Positions 12,057-21,224 of a stretch of 64,000 nt of DNA are shown here, piece after piece. Position 1 is the first letter of the stretch. Every line of letters begins with the position of its first letter. Position numbers and translations under genes: made by a program. The notes beneath the pieces were generated by a model. That model had not been told where the DNA came from. It saw only the letters and a list, made by a program, of their open reading frames with translations, and made no database searches. The DNA comes from Chamaecrista fasciculata (Eukaryota > Streptophyta > Magnoliopsida > Fabales > Fabaceae), in NCBI GenBank assembly GCA_003254925.1, contig QANZ01017749.1:115639-179638 (forward strand), read 5' to 3'.

Positions 12057-12433
12057 GGTTCTAAGGACTATTTTGATAAAGATCATAAACTTTTGGGATT
12101 AAAGTGTAATTAAATCAGGACCTATTCAAAAGAAATCTTATGAAAAGGAGAAAAATCTATAATATTAGAATTTTAAAGACCCTTTTATAATTAATTCTTT
12201 ATGTTTTGATCCCTTTTAGTAAAGGGAAAGGACTTAAACGCATAAAAGAAGACTTTTTGGGAGATTTTTGACATTTTAACTAACATTTGCCGTTAAATCC
12301 TAACAGAAAAAAACCTCAGGGTACCAAATCGCTAACGGAGCAAACCACGGGGTACCACAATGCAAAAATTTTTCTTTCAGGGTACCAAAGGGGAACCGCC
12401 CCTAACCACAGGGTACCAAATTGCAATTTACCC
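12001..12433. repeat. Pack-MULE right terminal inverted repeat
   Basis: Inverted partner of 10706-11138. Its inner 56 bp supply the 3' end and stop codon (12054-12056) of the captured reading frame. Confidence 0.92.
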
Positions 12434-12510
12434 TAAATATTATGATGCAAAGGAGGAAATCTACCAAGAATTATCTCTCATTTAAATATTATGATGCAAA
12501 GGAGGAAATT
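12434..12510. repeat. Duplicated Pack-MULE target site
   Basis: The word agaattatctctcatttaaa occurs at 10681 (interrupted by the Pack-MULE) and again near 12467, and tgatgcaaaggaggaaat occurs at about 12443 and again at about 12491. The target was therefore a ~48-bp tandem duplication, and the element went into its first copy. Confidence 0.8.
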
Positions 12511-12910
12511 GTTGGGAAAAAAATGAAGCTTTTATTTTTTTTGTTCCAATTTGTCTTTGTAATTAATTCTTAAATAATCTATCAGATATTGACTCCTGAC
12601 TGAATTAACTTCTAAAAAATTTACCTTTATAATTATTGTAGTTTATAAAAACAGTTTACTGGGATGATTTTATCTTATAATTATTAATCCATCTATTTTT
12701 GTTTTTCAAAATTTCTGTACGTTTTGGTTCCTTCTAATATAGTCAAAATCATAAATAAATTAATCACAAAATATCTAATTTCTCTCCTATGATAATTGTC
12801 ATGTGCAAATTTCTAATTATAGATATTAAATCGTAATAACTATTTTTAAAACATTTTTCTGCAACATTTATGGTTATTATTATGTATACCAATAAATGGG
12901 GTTAAATAAA
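12510..12910. other. Intergenic, AT-rich
   Basis: No gene or repeat structure recognised between the Pack-MULE target and the GC-rich LTR fragment. Confidence 0.5.
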
Positions 12911-13278
12911 TGGCCCTCGAATCGGGCCTCTTTTCCCCTCCAAACCTACCTGGCAAGGCGCACTTGAGCCAATCGAAAGCCCTTTGCACACTTAGGGGCA
13001 GTCGTGATCCAGCCAGGGTCATGGCGCGCGCCTCCAGATTAACACGCGGTCACCCACAACTGCCTTGTTCCGCAATCCTCGCTGGTGGAGATCGTGGGTC
13101 ACGGACTTAGTCATATCCACGTTCTCCAGTCGTTTGGCGCCCACCCAGTAATGCGACACACAATCACCCACGATTGCCTTGTCCCGCAAATCTCTCGATC
13201 TCCACCACTCCTGTTGGTGGAGATCGTGCCTGACTACGTGGTGCGCCCCGCGCGCTGGCCACCACTCTCCCCCCGCTC

Positions 13279-13286
13279 TATAAATA
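13279..13286 (+). promoter_or_regulatory. LTR TATA box
   Basis: TATAAATA in the GC-rich context gctc-TATAAATA-gctc, about 200 bp before the presumed LTR end, the usual place of the U3 promoter in plant LTR elements. Confidence 0.65.
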
Positions 13287-13490
13287 TAGCTCAGCCCAGC
13301 AGATTAAGGTTAGCTACTTCCCACCTTTCAAAATTCTCTTGCTCTCACATCTCTCATACACTAACTTGAGCGTCAGAGTATTCTTCGCAGGGCGCCCAGT
13401 GAAGTTCTTGCAGGTACTTAGACGATCAAATTGCTCTTACAGCCCTCATTTGTTGAACTAGGTAAGCTTGTCCATTTTCTAGTTTATCAT

Positions 13491-13509
13491 TGGCGCCGAC
13501 TGTGGGGAC
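13491..13509 (+). other. Retrotransposon primer-binding site
   Basis: TGGCGCCGACTGTGGGGAC directly after the LTR end. It begins with the TGGCGCC that complements a tRNA 3' end bearing ...GGCGCCA. The exact tRNA should be checked against a tRNA set. Confidence 0.65.
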
Positions 13510-13649
13510 CCTCACACCGTGTGTTCATCAACACGTGCTCCCCACCATCTTTTCCATACGTGAGCTCTCGCGCTCAACCTTCCTGCTTTTTATCAAAAGC
13601 TGACTCACCTACGTTTATCTTGTTGAACTAAGTGAACCATATCTTGTTA

Positions 13650-13814
13650 TGGCCAACATCGAGGACTCCCCCCTTGATCACCTTCTGGAGGAAGACCCCT
13701 CTGACTCTCAGAAACACCGGGACCAGGGACCCTCTCAAACTACACCACCTGTGACCCAAAACGGGCGCCAATTAATGTCATACCTCTCCCATGTAATATG
13801 TGATAATTCATAAT
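13650..13814 (+). pseudogene. gag N-terminus fragment
   Basis: 55 codons including stop, starting MANIEDSPLDHLLEEDPSDS. The first ~43 codons are GC-rich, acidic and hydrophilic, as gag N-termini often are. The last dozen codons run into AT-rich flank and end at a chance stop. No capsid or zinc-knuckle motif is present. The link to gag rests on position after the PBS, not on homology I can recognise. Confidence 0.5.
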
Positions 13815-14690
13815 TTATATGTTATAACAAAAAAAAAAATCATAATTTATATGTAGATATACATTAAAACAAATCATATTAATTGCAGTAATATATTCAT
13901 GATACCCACTATATTTATCACGAGCACAATTTTATACATGTGATAGGCATTAATTGTAGAATTTGACCGCCAATTATCAAAATCATGCCTAATGTTTATA
14001 ATCAATTTACATTATCTTTATTATGGTTTAGGGTATAAATTTATATATAAAATTGACATTAAAATTGATAGGCATTAATTGTAGAATTTGACCGCCAGAG
14101 TCAAGTTCAACAAAGTATAAAATTGATTATTTTTAATTGCCTCCATTTAGGGTATAAATTTTGACATTAACAATTTATATATAAAAATTTATTTAACAGT
14201 TGTGGTTTTTTAATATATATATATATAGACTAATTTTATATTTATATAGTAATCATGTTAGATTTTAATTTAATAATAACTATACAGATGTTAACATGTA
14301 TTTAATAGTTCTAAGTTTTAATCATTTATTCTTTCAATTTTCTCTCAAATTACAATTTTTTGAGTTTTTTAAATATTAATTATACTAAAAATTATTATAA
14401 TTGATGGGACTAATTTGGATTTATAATTAAATAATTTACTTCATTTTGACAAGTACCATTTCTTCATAATTTGATATGTTAAATTTTAAATTTATCTATT
14501 TTAAATTAACTTTGCTATAAGGAAACATATGTAATCTTCAATATCTTGAATATATATTATATTCAATGATATTCTAACTTTGCTATAAGGAAACATATGT
14601 AACAATCATTTTAAATTAATAATAATCGCGAGTATAAAACATATAAGAAAAGTACAATTAGCCAATAAATGATTAATAAGACTAATAATG
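13815..14690. other. Intergenic, AT-rich
   Basis: Contains short duplicated words (tgataggcattaattgtagaatttgaccgcca at two places, 13941 and 14069, and actttgctataaggaaacatatgta at 14510 and 14578) but no gene. The duplicates look like ordinary slippage or old insertion footprints. Confidence 0.5.
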
Positions 14691-15059
14691 TGGTATATAG
14701 AGATGTTTGGTATCAAAATTCTAAAATCTCATGAAGATAACTCATCCAACGATAAAACTAATAATGTGATATATAAAGAGGTTTTTCAAAATGTATAACT
14801 CTTATAATGTGCGGTGCTTCGTCATATTTTCTTTGACATTTTTCTTAATAGGTTGGTCAACAGGGTGAATATTTATCCTTTTTATAAAATTATTGAGTTT
14901 ATTTTTGTCAAATACTTATAAATTGTTTAATCATTGATATTGTTGCTACAACAAAACATATGCATACATAGAATGAAACCAAACCTGTGTTTTTTACACA
15001 TTTTCCTATAATTGATTCTCATAGTATGAATTCCATGCAATGCACGTGTCTCATACTAG
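14690..15059 (+). mobile_element. Helitron 3' portion, copy 1
   Basis: Ends with the hairpin-type sequence ccatgcaatgcacgtg, about ten bases, then CTAG at 15056-15059, the Helitron 3' signature. The stretch 14936-15059 and the part around 14703-14812 are matched by the second copy at 15145-15688. The 5' TC end is not identified. Confidence 0.6.
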
Positions 15060-15144
15060 GTCAATCATTGTCACATGTTGGATTACTCCTCCTCCACTCA
15101 GTGTTTTCAATGGTCAACAATATGTTGCATTATCTCGAGTTTGA

Positions 15145-15688
15145 TCTAGGTTTGGTATCAAAATCCAATATCTCACAAAGGCAATTCATCTGACAATAAG
15201 ACTAATAATGTAATGTATAGAGAGATTTTTCAGAATGTATAACTCACTTCACTATGTAACTAATGTTTTTATTAATACAATAATAATTACTATGTGTATA
15301 TAATTTTTTTTGTCTTACAATTAAATAATGTGTAGTTAATTATATCGTATAATTATGTATCGTAATGTGCTATTATTTGTTATATTTTCTTTATTCTTTT
15401 TGCTCAATACATAGTAAATGTTTATTCGTTGACTAAAACTACTGAGTTTAAATTAACCCAATACTTATAAATTATTTAATAATTGTGCATAAATAGTATA
15501 CATTTCTTTAATAGACCCAACTACAATAGAAACTAATGTCTCAAAATATGTAAATACTATAATTGTCTGCTATAACAATTTAAACTATTGCCATACGCAA
15601 AATGAAACCAAACTTTTTTTTTGTACACATTGTCATATAGTCAGTTCTCATGGACTGAATCCCTTGCAACGCACGGGTTTCACCCTAG
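15145..15688 (+). mobile_element. Helitron 3' portion, copy 2
   Basis: Ends CCCTTGCAACGCACGGG (stem of seven with one mismatch, three-base loop), then a short spacer and CTAG at 15685-15688 followed by T, exactly the expected Helitron terminus inserted before a T. Upstream words (ggtatcaaaatccaatatct, ttttcagaatgtataactca) repeat those of the first copy. Confidence 0.68.
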
Positions 15689-16349
15689 TTTTTTTATTCA
15701 ATTTCAAATAAAAAATATAAAATTTGGCACTATCTGACATGTCTCTCAAGGTCTAGCATATAATAAGAAACACAATAGTCACACATAATTCTATCATTGA
15801 AAGTGGTTTTAGCTTAAAAATTTTAAAAATCTTTAATTCAACTTAACTTTTAGTGATTACAATTTTTTTATTTTAACAATTACAAATAAAATATCATAAA
15901 AACTAAAAATGTAAAGCATTTAAATTCTTATTAACGAAACTTTTTAAAAAATAATTGATAATTGATTTTGGTTCGACGTACATTTATCAGAATTTTCTCT
16001 AATCATTGAATGTAATATACGGTGATTCTCATTGTTATGTTGCCTTCTTGTCCATTTGTCAGATTCAAAGAGATCATGTGACACACGATCACACGACAAC
16101 CAACTTGCATGTGCCACGTGGAACGTGCAGCTTGCTCATCATTGAGCAAAATAAAATAGTGAAACATGAATATAAACAAACAAACTGCTAAATTATTAAA
16201 TGCTTTTATTATTATTTCTTTTTGGTTAGATAATGTGAAACAAAATGGCACATGTGACGATCACATGCCCAGCATTAGTGCATTTAATCGGGACGTAAAA
16301 TGGTCCAATATTAGAATTGGTTGTATGCTTGTGAATATAATTCTCCGTC
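15689..16349. other. Intergenic
   Basis: No supported gene. Short open frames on both strands around 16000-16370 overlap one another and show no domain. Confidence 0.5.
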
Positions 16350-16368
16350 ATATATATATATATATATA

Positions 16369-16715
16369 CTAGGGGCTTGGCGTGTCCTAACGGGCACGCC
16401 AATATGCATGTAATGTTTGAATTGATTTAAAGTTTAATATTATATTAAATTTTTATATTGATAAAAGAGTAAGTTTGGAACCAATTTGAGAAATTATAAA
16501 ATATTTAGGACCAATTTGAAATTACCTCATATGGGGAGAGAGTGGTGGCATTTTTAATTTTTAATTGTTTTTTGTATTTTTTTAATTCATTTATCTTTTT
16601 AAAGAAGTGGGGAGAGTGAGTGGGAGAGAGAGTGGGTGATTTTTTTTTGTTTTTCTATTTTTTTGTAATTCACTATTTTTGACCAACCATAAGAGGTGGA
16701 GCCATATAATATAGT
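16369..16715 (-). mobile_element. Short non-autonomous Helitron (minus strand)
   Basis: Read on the minus strand, the right-hand end begins near tactatattatatggctcc and the left-hand end finishes with the hairpin TTGGCGTGCCCGTTAGGACACGCCAA, split as an 8-bp perfect stem with a 10-base loop, then gccc and CTAG followed by T. That is a textbook Helitron 3' terminus. The insertion is in a TA microsatellite, in line with the A/T target preference. A diverged relative lies at about 43.7-44.03 kb. Confidence 0.75.
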
Positions 16716-16847
16716 ATATATATATATATATATATTGATAGAATGTTATAAAGATTAAAGTATATTTAATACTGTGCCATTTAATTTTCTAATATTGAAG
16801 ATTGAATTTGAATGATATTTCAAGAGAGATTGGAGGAGGGAAGATAA

Positions 16848-17983
16848 GGGTCTGATTGGTATGAGCATTTTCAGTTTTCATTTTCACAAAAAATAAGAAA
16901 CAAGTGAAAAAAATATGTTTGGTCATAATTTCCAAAATCAATTTTCTAAAAACGTTTCTAAATTTGCTTAAATTTTTGAAAACGTCTAAATGACGTTTTC
17001 ATTGTTTTATGTGTAAAAGTTGAAAACTGGAAACAAAAAAGTGAAAAGGCGGTGGCAATTGTGTAATTATGATAAAAGGGTGAAATCACAATCGCCGAGA
17101 ATCGAAGACACGCTCAGGAAGTGCAATTAGTCCATATCTATAATTAATTATCAATATATATAATCAAAAAGCATCAAAAAGCAATAGCAATGATTGCCGA
17201 AAGAAAAAAAAAACAATACCCGCTGAAAGAAAAAAAAAATGCCTACTTAGTCCATGTCTTCTTATCCAACACAACTGCACCCATATAATTAATTTGAAAA
17301 AAAATATTATTTGATATACTACTCAGTCCATGAATTATTACAATTATTAATAATTTAGTCATTGAATCAAAATTATGGACCAAAAAGTACAAATTTGATA
17401 TAAATTCAGAGACTAAATAGTATAAATTTAATATAAATTAAGAGACAAAAAAGTATAAAATTAATTCAAATCCAGGGGCCAAATAGTATTAATTTAATAC
17501 AAATTCAGGGATCAAAAAGTATAACATTAGTTCAACTTCAGGGACCATATAGTACTAATTTAGTACAAACTCAAGGGAAAAAGGTATAAAATTAGTTTAA
17601 TTTCAGGGACTAAAAAATATAAAATTAGTTTAAATTTAAGGACTAAGTCGTCACTAGGAAAAAATAGTTAATAATTAACATATTTTGATTATTTTGAGAC
17701 TAATTAGTTAACTCAATGAAAATTCAAATATCAAATAATAAATTTAATTCAAATAAAAGTCTCAATAATAAAAATAAAAACAATTATTTGGATTTCATTA
17801 TTTTTAGTTTTTCAAAATTTGCAAACCAAACACATTTTCATATTTTTCATTTTCAAAATTACATTTTGACTTTGCAAACCAAACACATTTTTTAAATATT
17901 GGAAATTTGAAAATGAAAACAATTTCTAGAAAACGAAAATAAGAAATGAAAACTGAAAATATTTTCATCAACCAAACACCCCC
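16848..17983. mobile_element. PIF/Harbinger- or Tourist-like element
   Basis: Left end gggtctgattggtatgagca, right end accaaacaccccc, an imperfect inverted repeat, flanked on both sides by TAA (16845-16847 and 17984-17986), the target preference of PIF/Harbinger elements. The terminal ~130 bp pair as long inverted repeats rich in caaaatttgcaaaccaaaca-like words. The middle (17330-17650) is a periodic array listed separately. No transposase. Confidence 0.6.
17330..17650. repeat. Periodic 'gggaccaaaaagtataaatt' array
   Basis: About ten diverged copies of a ~32-34-base unit made of 'gggacyaaaaagtataaat/atta' and 'attagtttaatttca'. The same words form the bodies of the Mutator-type MITEs in this window. 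Confidence 0.7.
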
Positions 17984-18016
17984 TAAGATTCTACTCTCCC
18001 TCTTCGTTCGAGAAAA

Positions 18017-18078
18017 TAACTTCTTTTCTAAAATACTCAACTGAAAGTAACTTCTTTTCTAAAATACTCAACTTGAAG
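18017..18078. repeat. 31-bp tandem duplication
   Basis: Two adjacent units starting taacttcttttctaaaatac; they differ at one or two bases near the end. Confidence 0.85.
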
Positions 18079-18678
18079 TTTAATATATTTTTTAATTTTT
18101 AGAATTAATTCCTCATAATTTTTCCTCTATTTTTTAATTAAGAAAAAACCTCTGAATTATCTCCCATTCTTTTCTATTAATTCCCTTCCCCTCACTAATA
18201 TCAAATCTAAACATATTAATGATTCAATAGTCACATGCTTCTCTCTAAAATCCACCATAACAGTAAAATAGAATTTCAGATTCAGATCATTTATATTTTT
18301 GGTGCATTTTAAAAACAGAAAATAAAAGGTTAAAAAAAAGGGAATATATACGAGTCTCATATCTATTAATCTATATTTTATGATTTTATCTGTTTATCTC
18401 TTCATTTCTCTATTTTCTTTTTGGGCCTGAATAAAACGCCCAAAAGGGCCCAGGAAACCAACAAAACTAGTCACGCGGAACAAAGCAAAAAAGCCCAACA
18501 AGAAACAGCAAAAAGAAACAAAACAAACATAGCCATCAACATAGCCCTCCGAAACGCGGCAACATCAGCAGAGAGAGTAGAGACAAGAGAGGAGGTGGAA
18601 TACCTCAAATTGAAGTACGACTATGGTGAGGTGGAATTTGTGTTTTTTGTCATTAAATAATAATAAATGTATTTTATA
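18079..18678. other. Intergenic
   Basis: No gene recognised. A purine-rich stretch at 18421-18600 is open in one frame for 79 codons but its composition (Lys/Gln/Asn/Ala, no domain) looks non-coding. Confidence 0.5.
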
Positions 18679-18687
18679 AAAAACATT

Positions 18688-19034
18688 GAGAAAATCTATT
18701 GGTCTCTAAATTTATACCAACTAACAGGACCTAAATAATCAAAATTGCGTATTTGTTTCAAAATTTAAACTAATTTTATACTATTTAGTCCATGAAATTA
18801 ATGTTATTTGGTTCCTGAATTTGAATTAATTTTATACTTTTTGTCTTTAAATTTATAATAAATATATATTATTTGGTCTCTCAATTTGTATTAAATTTAT
18901 ACTTTTTAATTCCTAAATTTAACCCAGATTATTGACCATTGCAATAATTCAGAAATTGCATAATATATTTTGATTATCCATTAACTAATTAATTCACTCA
19001 ATATAAATTTAAGCATCAAATATTAGATTTTCTC
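18688..19034. mobile_element. Mutator-type MITE
   Basis: 347 bp with inverted ends gagaaaatct / agattttctc and 9-bp flanking duplications aaaaacatt (18679-18687) and aaaaatatt (19035-19043), matching at 8 of 9 bases. No coding capacity. Confidence 0.75.
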
Positions 19035-19043
19035 AAAAATATT

Positions 19044-19416
19044 GATAGTGAGTAGTGTTGGGGATTTCTCACAATAATTTCGAGTCACGTCTCTAGGGCA
19101 CTGTCCTGAAGAGATATTTTAGTATCCCACTGATTAAAAACCGACACTCTCACAGGATTAAACGAAATTTTTCTCAATGTTTTACAAAGAGGGATACAGA
19201 AGAAAAAGAGTGTCACACACTACATAAGAGAGTTGGAATTTACACTTAATATATTGGGCCACTTTGTTAATTAATTAATCATTAATTAACCCCAATAACC
19301 CTTCAACGTGCAAGCACGAAAATAGGTAACCAAAATGACGTTATGCAAGGACCTTAGACCCCCCAAACGGCACTTTTGACCAATTCCTCCAGGTAATTTT
19401 GAGACGCCAAAATTTA
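19044..19416. other. Intergenic
   Basis: Nothing recognised. Confidence 0.45.
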
Positions 19417-19843
19417 GGGTCTGTTTGGTATAATTCAGGTAGATAAAGAAAAGAGTTTTACGAGGAAAAAATTGTGAGGAAAAAGAGAAGTAGTTGAGGG
19501 AATGTAAAGTAGATAAAAATTGAAAATGTTTGGTATAAAAAGGTATGAGAGAGAAAGTAAAATAGATATAAAAAAATGACAAAAATGCCCTTCCCATTAT
19601 CACCACAAGGCCGCTGCCGCCCACGGCCATCGTCGCCACCGTCTGCCACCGTCATCGCCGTCCGCCGTCATCAAAGAGGAAGAAGATGAGATGGGAGTGA
19701 GAGAGACAAATTAGAAATTCTATCATAATTCCCTAGATAAACTTGGATTATAGAAATGTGAAGTAAAAAAAATGGTTTATGTAATGTAAATATATTTACA
19801 TTGTAATCCACTTTATATAGCTTACATTGTCATACTAAACACC
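19417..19843. mobile_element. Tourist/hAT-like element with GC-rich insert
   Basis: Starts gggtctgtttggtataattc and ends atactaaacacc, similar to the ends of 16848-17983. The centre, 19590-19680, is unusually GC-rich (gccgctgccgcccacggcca) compared with the AT-rich rest, which could be captured gene sequence. Flanks read tta and taa, so a target duplication is not demonstrated. Confidence 0.45.
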
Positions 19844-19892
19844 TAAAAGTATTGGGTTTCGTGTCTTTACTTTACATACCCTTACTTTCATT

Positions 19893-20514
19893 TAGGGGTG
19901 TCGTCGGCCGGTTTGGGCGGTTTGAAACGATTTTTCAAACCAAACCAATGATTAAATTTCATTCATCAAACCAAACCAAACCAAACCAATAAAAAGCGGT
20001 TTGGGCGGTTCGATTTGAGCGGTTTGAAGGTAATTTATTGTTAATTTTGTCACTAATATACTAATAAAAAAAATATACAGTTATTCTCATAATTTACTAA
20101 AACACTAATAAGAAATTAAATATTATCCCTATATATAGTATAGAATATTTTTTATAAATAATTAATTGAAATTAAAATTGTAGTTTACTAATATATATTT
20201 CTTCCTCTAACTTAATATCACAATAAGTTCTTCAAATATGGTATGTTTTATATTGTATAAACTAACACAATTTTATATAATAGTAAGATGTATAATCACT
20301 CATGGCGCATTATAATATGTTATATATAATGTAATAATATTCTCANATGAGAATATGAGGTATGTGTATATATATAAGTAAATAAGAGTTTTAGCGGTTT
20401 GGCGGTTTGGTTCGGTTTGTGCGACATTCAAACTAAACCAAACCGCTCATCTATCGGTTTGGTTCAGTTTCACCTTCGGTTCGGTTTGGTTTGGTTCGGT
20501 TTTGAACACCCCTA
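19893..20514. mobile_element. hAT-type MITE with 8-bp target duplication
   Basis: Terminal inverted repeats TAGGGGTGT ... ACACCCCTA and a perfect 8-bp duplication ctttcatt at 19885-19892 and 20515-20522, as made by hAT transposases. Both subterminal parts are packed with cggtttggtt / aaccaaaccg words in both orientations. Contains one ambiguous base at 20346. Confidence 0.85.
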
Positions 20515-20522
20515 CTTTCATT

Positions 20523-21224
20523 GGTACCAAAGGGAGCCTTAGTTTTCAGGATAAGCTTAAAACCAGTGATGTTAAACCCGGACCGGACCGGCCGGGAGCC
20601 GAAGAGCAAGGCGGTCTGGTTCAACCCAAAAAACCGAAGTGTGGGTTGAACCGGAATGGACCGGGAATAACCGGCAAAAAACCGGAAAACCCGGTCCACC
20701 CGCTGGACCGTCTCCCAAACCGGTTCAGCCATTTTTTTTCCCCTGCGACACTGCCTTCCTTAAAAAAAAAAAACCAGATCTCCTCTAAGTCGACGTCGCC
20801 TGCTCCACCGCCGTCGCTGATGACCACGACGAAGACGACGCTGATGAAAACGAAGAAGACGACGAGCAGGATGATGAAGCCGACGGCAAAGCCTGACGAT
20901 GCCGACAACAACGAGGCCAGAGAAAGCCGACGACATGACGATGCCGACGGCGCGGCGGAGCGAACAGAGTGAAGACTGAGACGATGATGAAGCCGGGGCG
21001 GCGGAAGGAAGAAAGAAGATTTTTTTTTGAACATGAAGGAAGGAAGGAAGNACTCAACGTTGAAACAAAAATCCCTTTTCTTGCAATCGATTCAGGAGGC
21101 TATAGCACCCTACACTTTTCTTCACCTCCAACACCATCTCTCGTCCTGGCTAATCCTCCTTCTATAGCTACGCAGTTTCTGGAAAACCGACATTATTGGT
21201 TTGCATTTGCACTTTGTAGACTGA
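20523..21224. other. Upstream region of argininosuccinate lyase, GC-rich
   Basis: 20555-20720 is a CCGG-rich repetitive stretch (cccggaccggaccggccgg and aaaaccggaaaacccgg), probably a degraded repeat. 20790-21010 is a purine-rich, GC-rich run of gacgac/gatgatgaag words that is open in several frames but has no recognisable domain. The last ~150 bp should hold the leader of the gene that starts at 21225. Confidence 0.5.

Larger units (their letters stand above)
10706..12433 (+). mobile_element. Pack-MULE carrying a fasciclin-like gene
   Basis: A 1,728-bp element with 433-bp terminal inverted repeats (10706-11138 and 12001-12433) that begin gggtaaattgcaatttggta. It is flanked by a perfect 9-bp target duplication, taaatatta, at 10697-10705 and 12434-12442. 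Long inverted repeats plus a 9-bp duplication are diagnostic of Mutator-like elements. No transposase is present; instead the 862-bp interior is filled by a GC-rich fasciclin-like reading frame with its leader. A Mutator-like element carrying host gene sequence and no transposase is by definition a Pack-MULE. The two repeats are nearly identical, which suggests a fairly recent insertion. Confidence 0.92.
12911..13814 (+). mobile_element. Truncated gypsy-like LTR retrotransposon (LTR, PBS, gag start)
   Basis: A GC-rich island in AT-rich surroundings. It contains an LTR-like promoter with a TATA box (13279-13286), ends in an LTR-like CA at 13488-13489, and is followed one base later by TGGCGCCGACTGTGGGGAC (13491 on), the form of a tRNA primer-binding site in plant Ty3/gypsy elements. 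An ATG at 13650 opens a gag-like start that decays into AT-rich DNA near 13780-13814. Protease, reverse transcriptase, integrase and the second LTR are absent. The true 5' edge of the LTR is uncertain; I put it where base composition changes. Confidence 0.7.

Noticed and set aside
18421..18660. 79-codon frame, Lys/Gln/Thr-rich
   Set aside because: No start context or domain; composition follows the purine-rich DNA.
20451..21057. Several overlapping long open frames on both strands upstream of ASL
   Set aside because: They are open in multiple frames because of GC-rich repeats (CCGG and GAC words), give low-complexity proteins, and contain an ambiguous base. No single frame is favoured.
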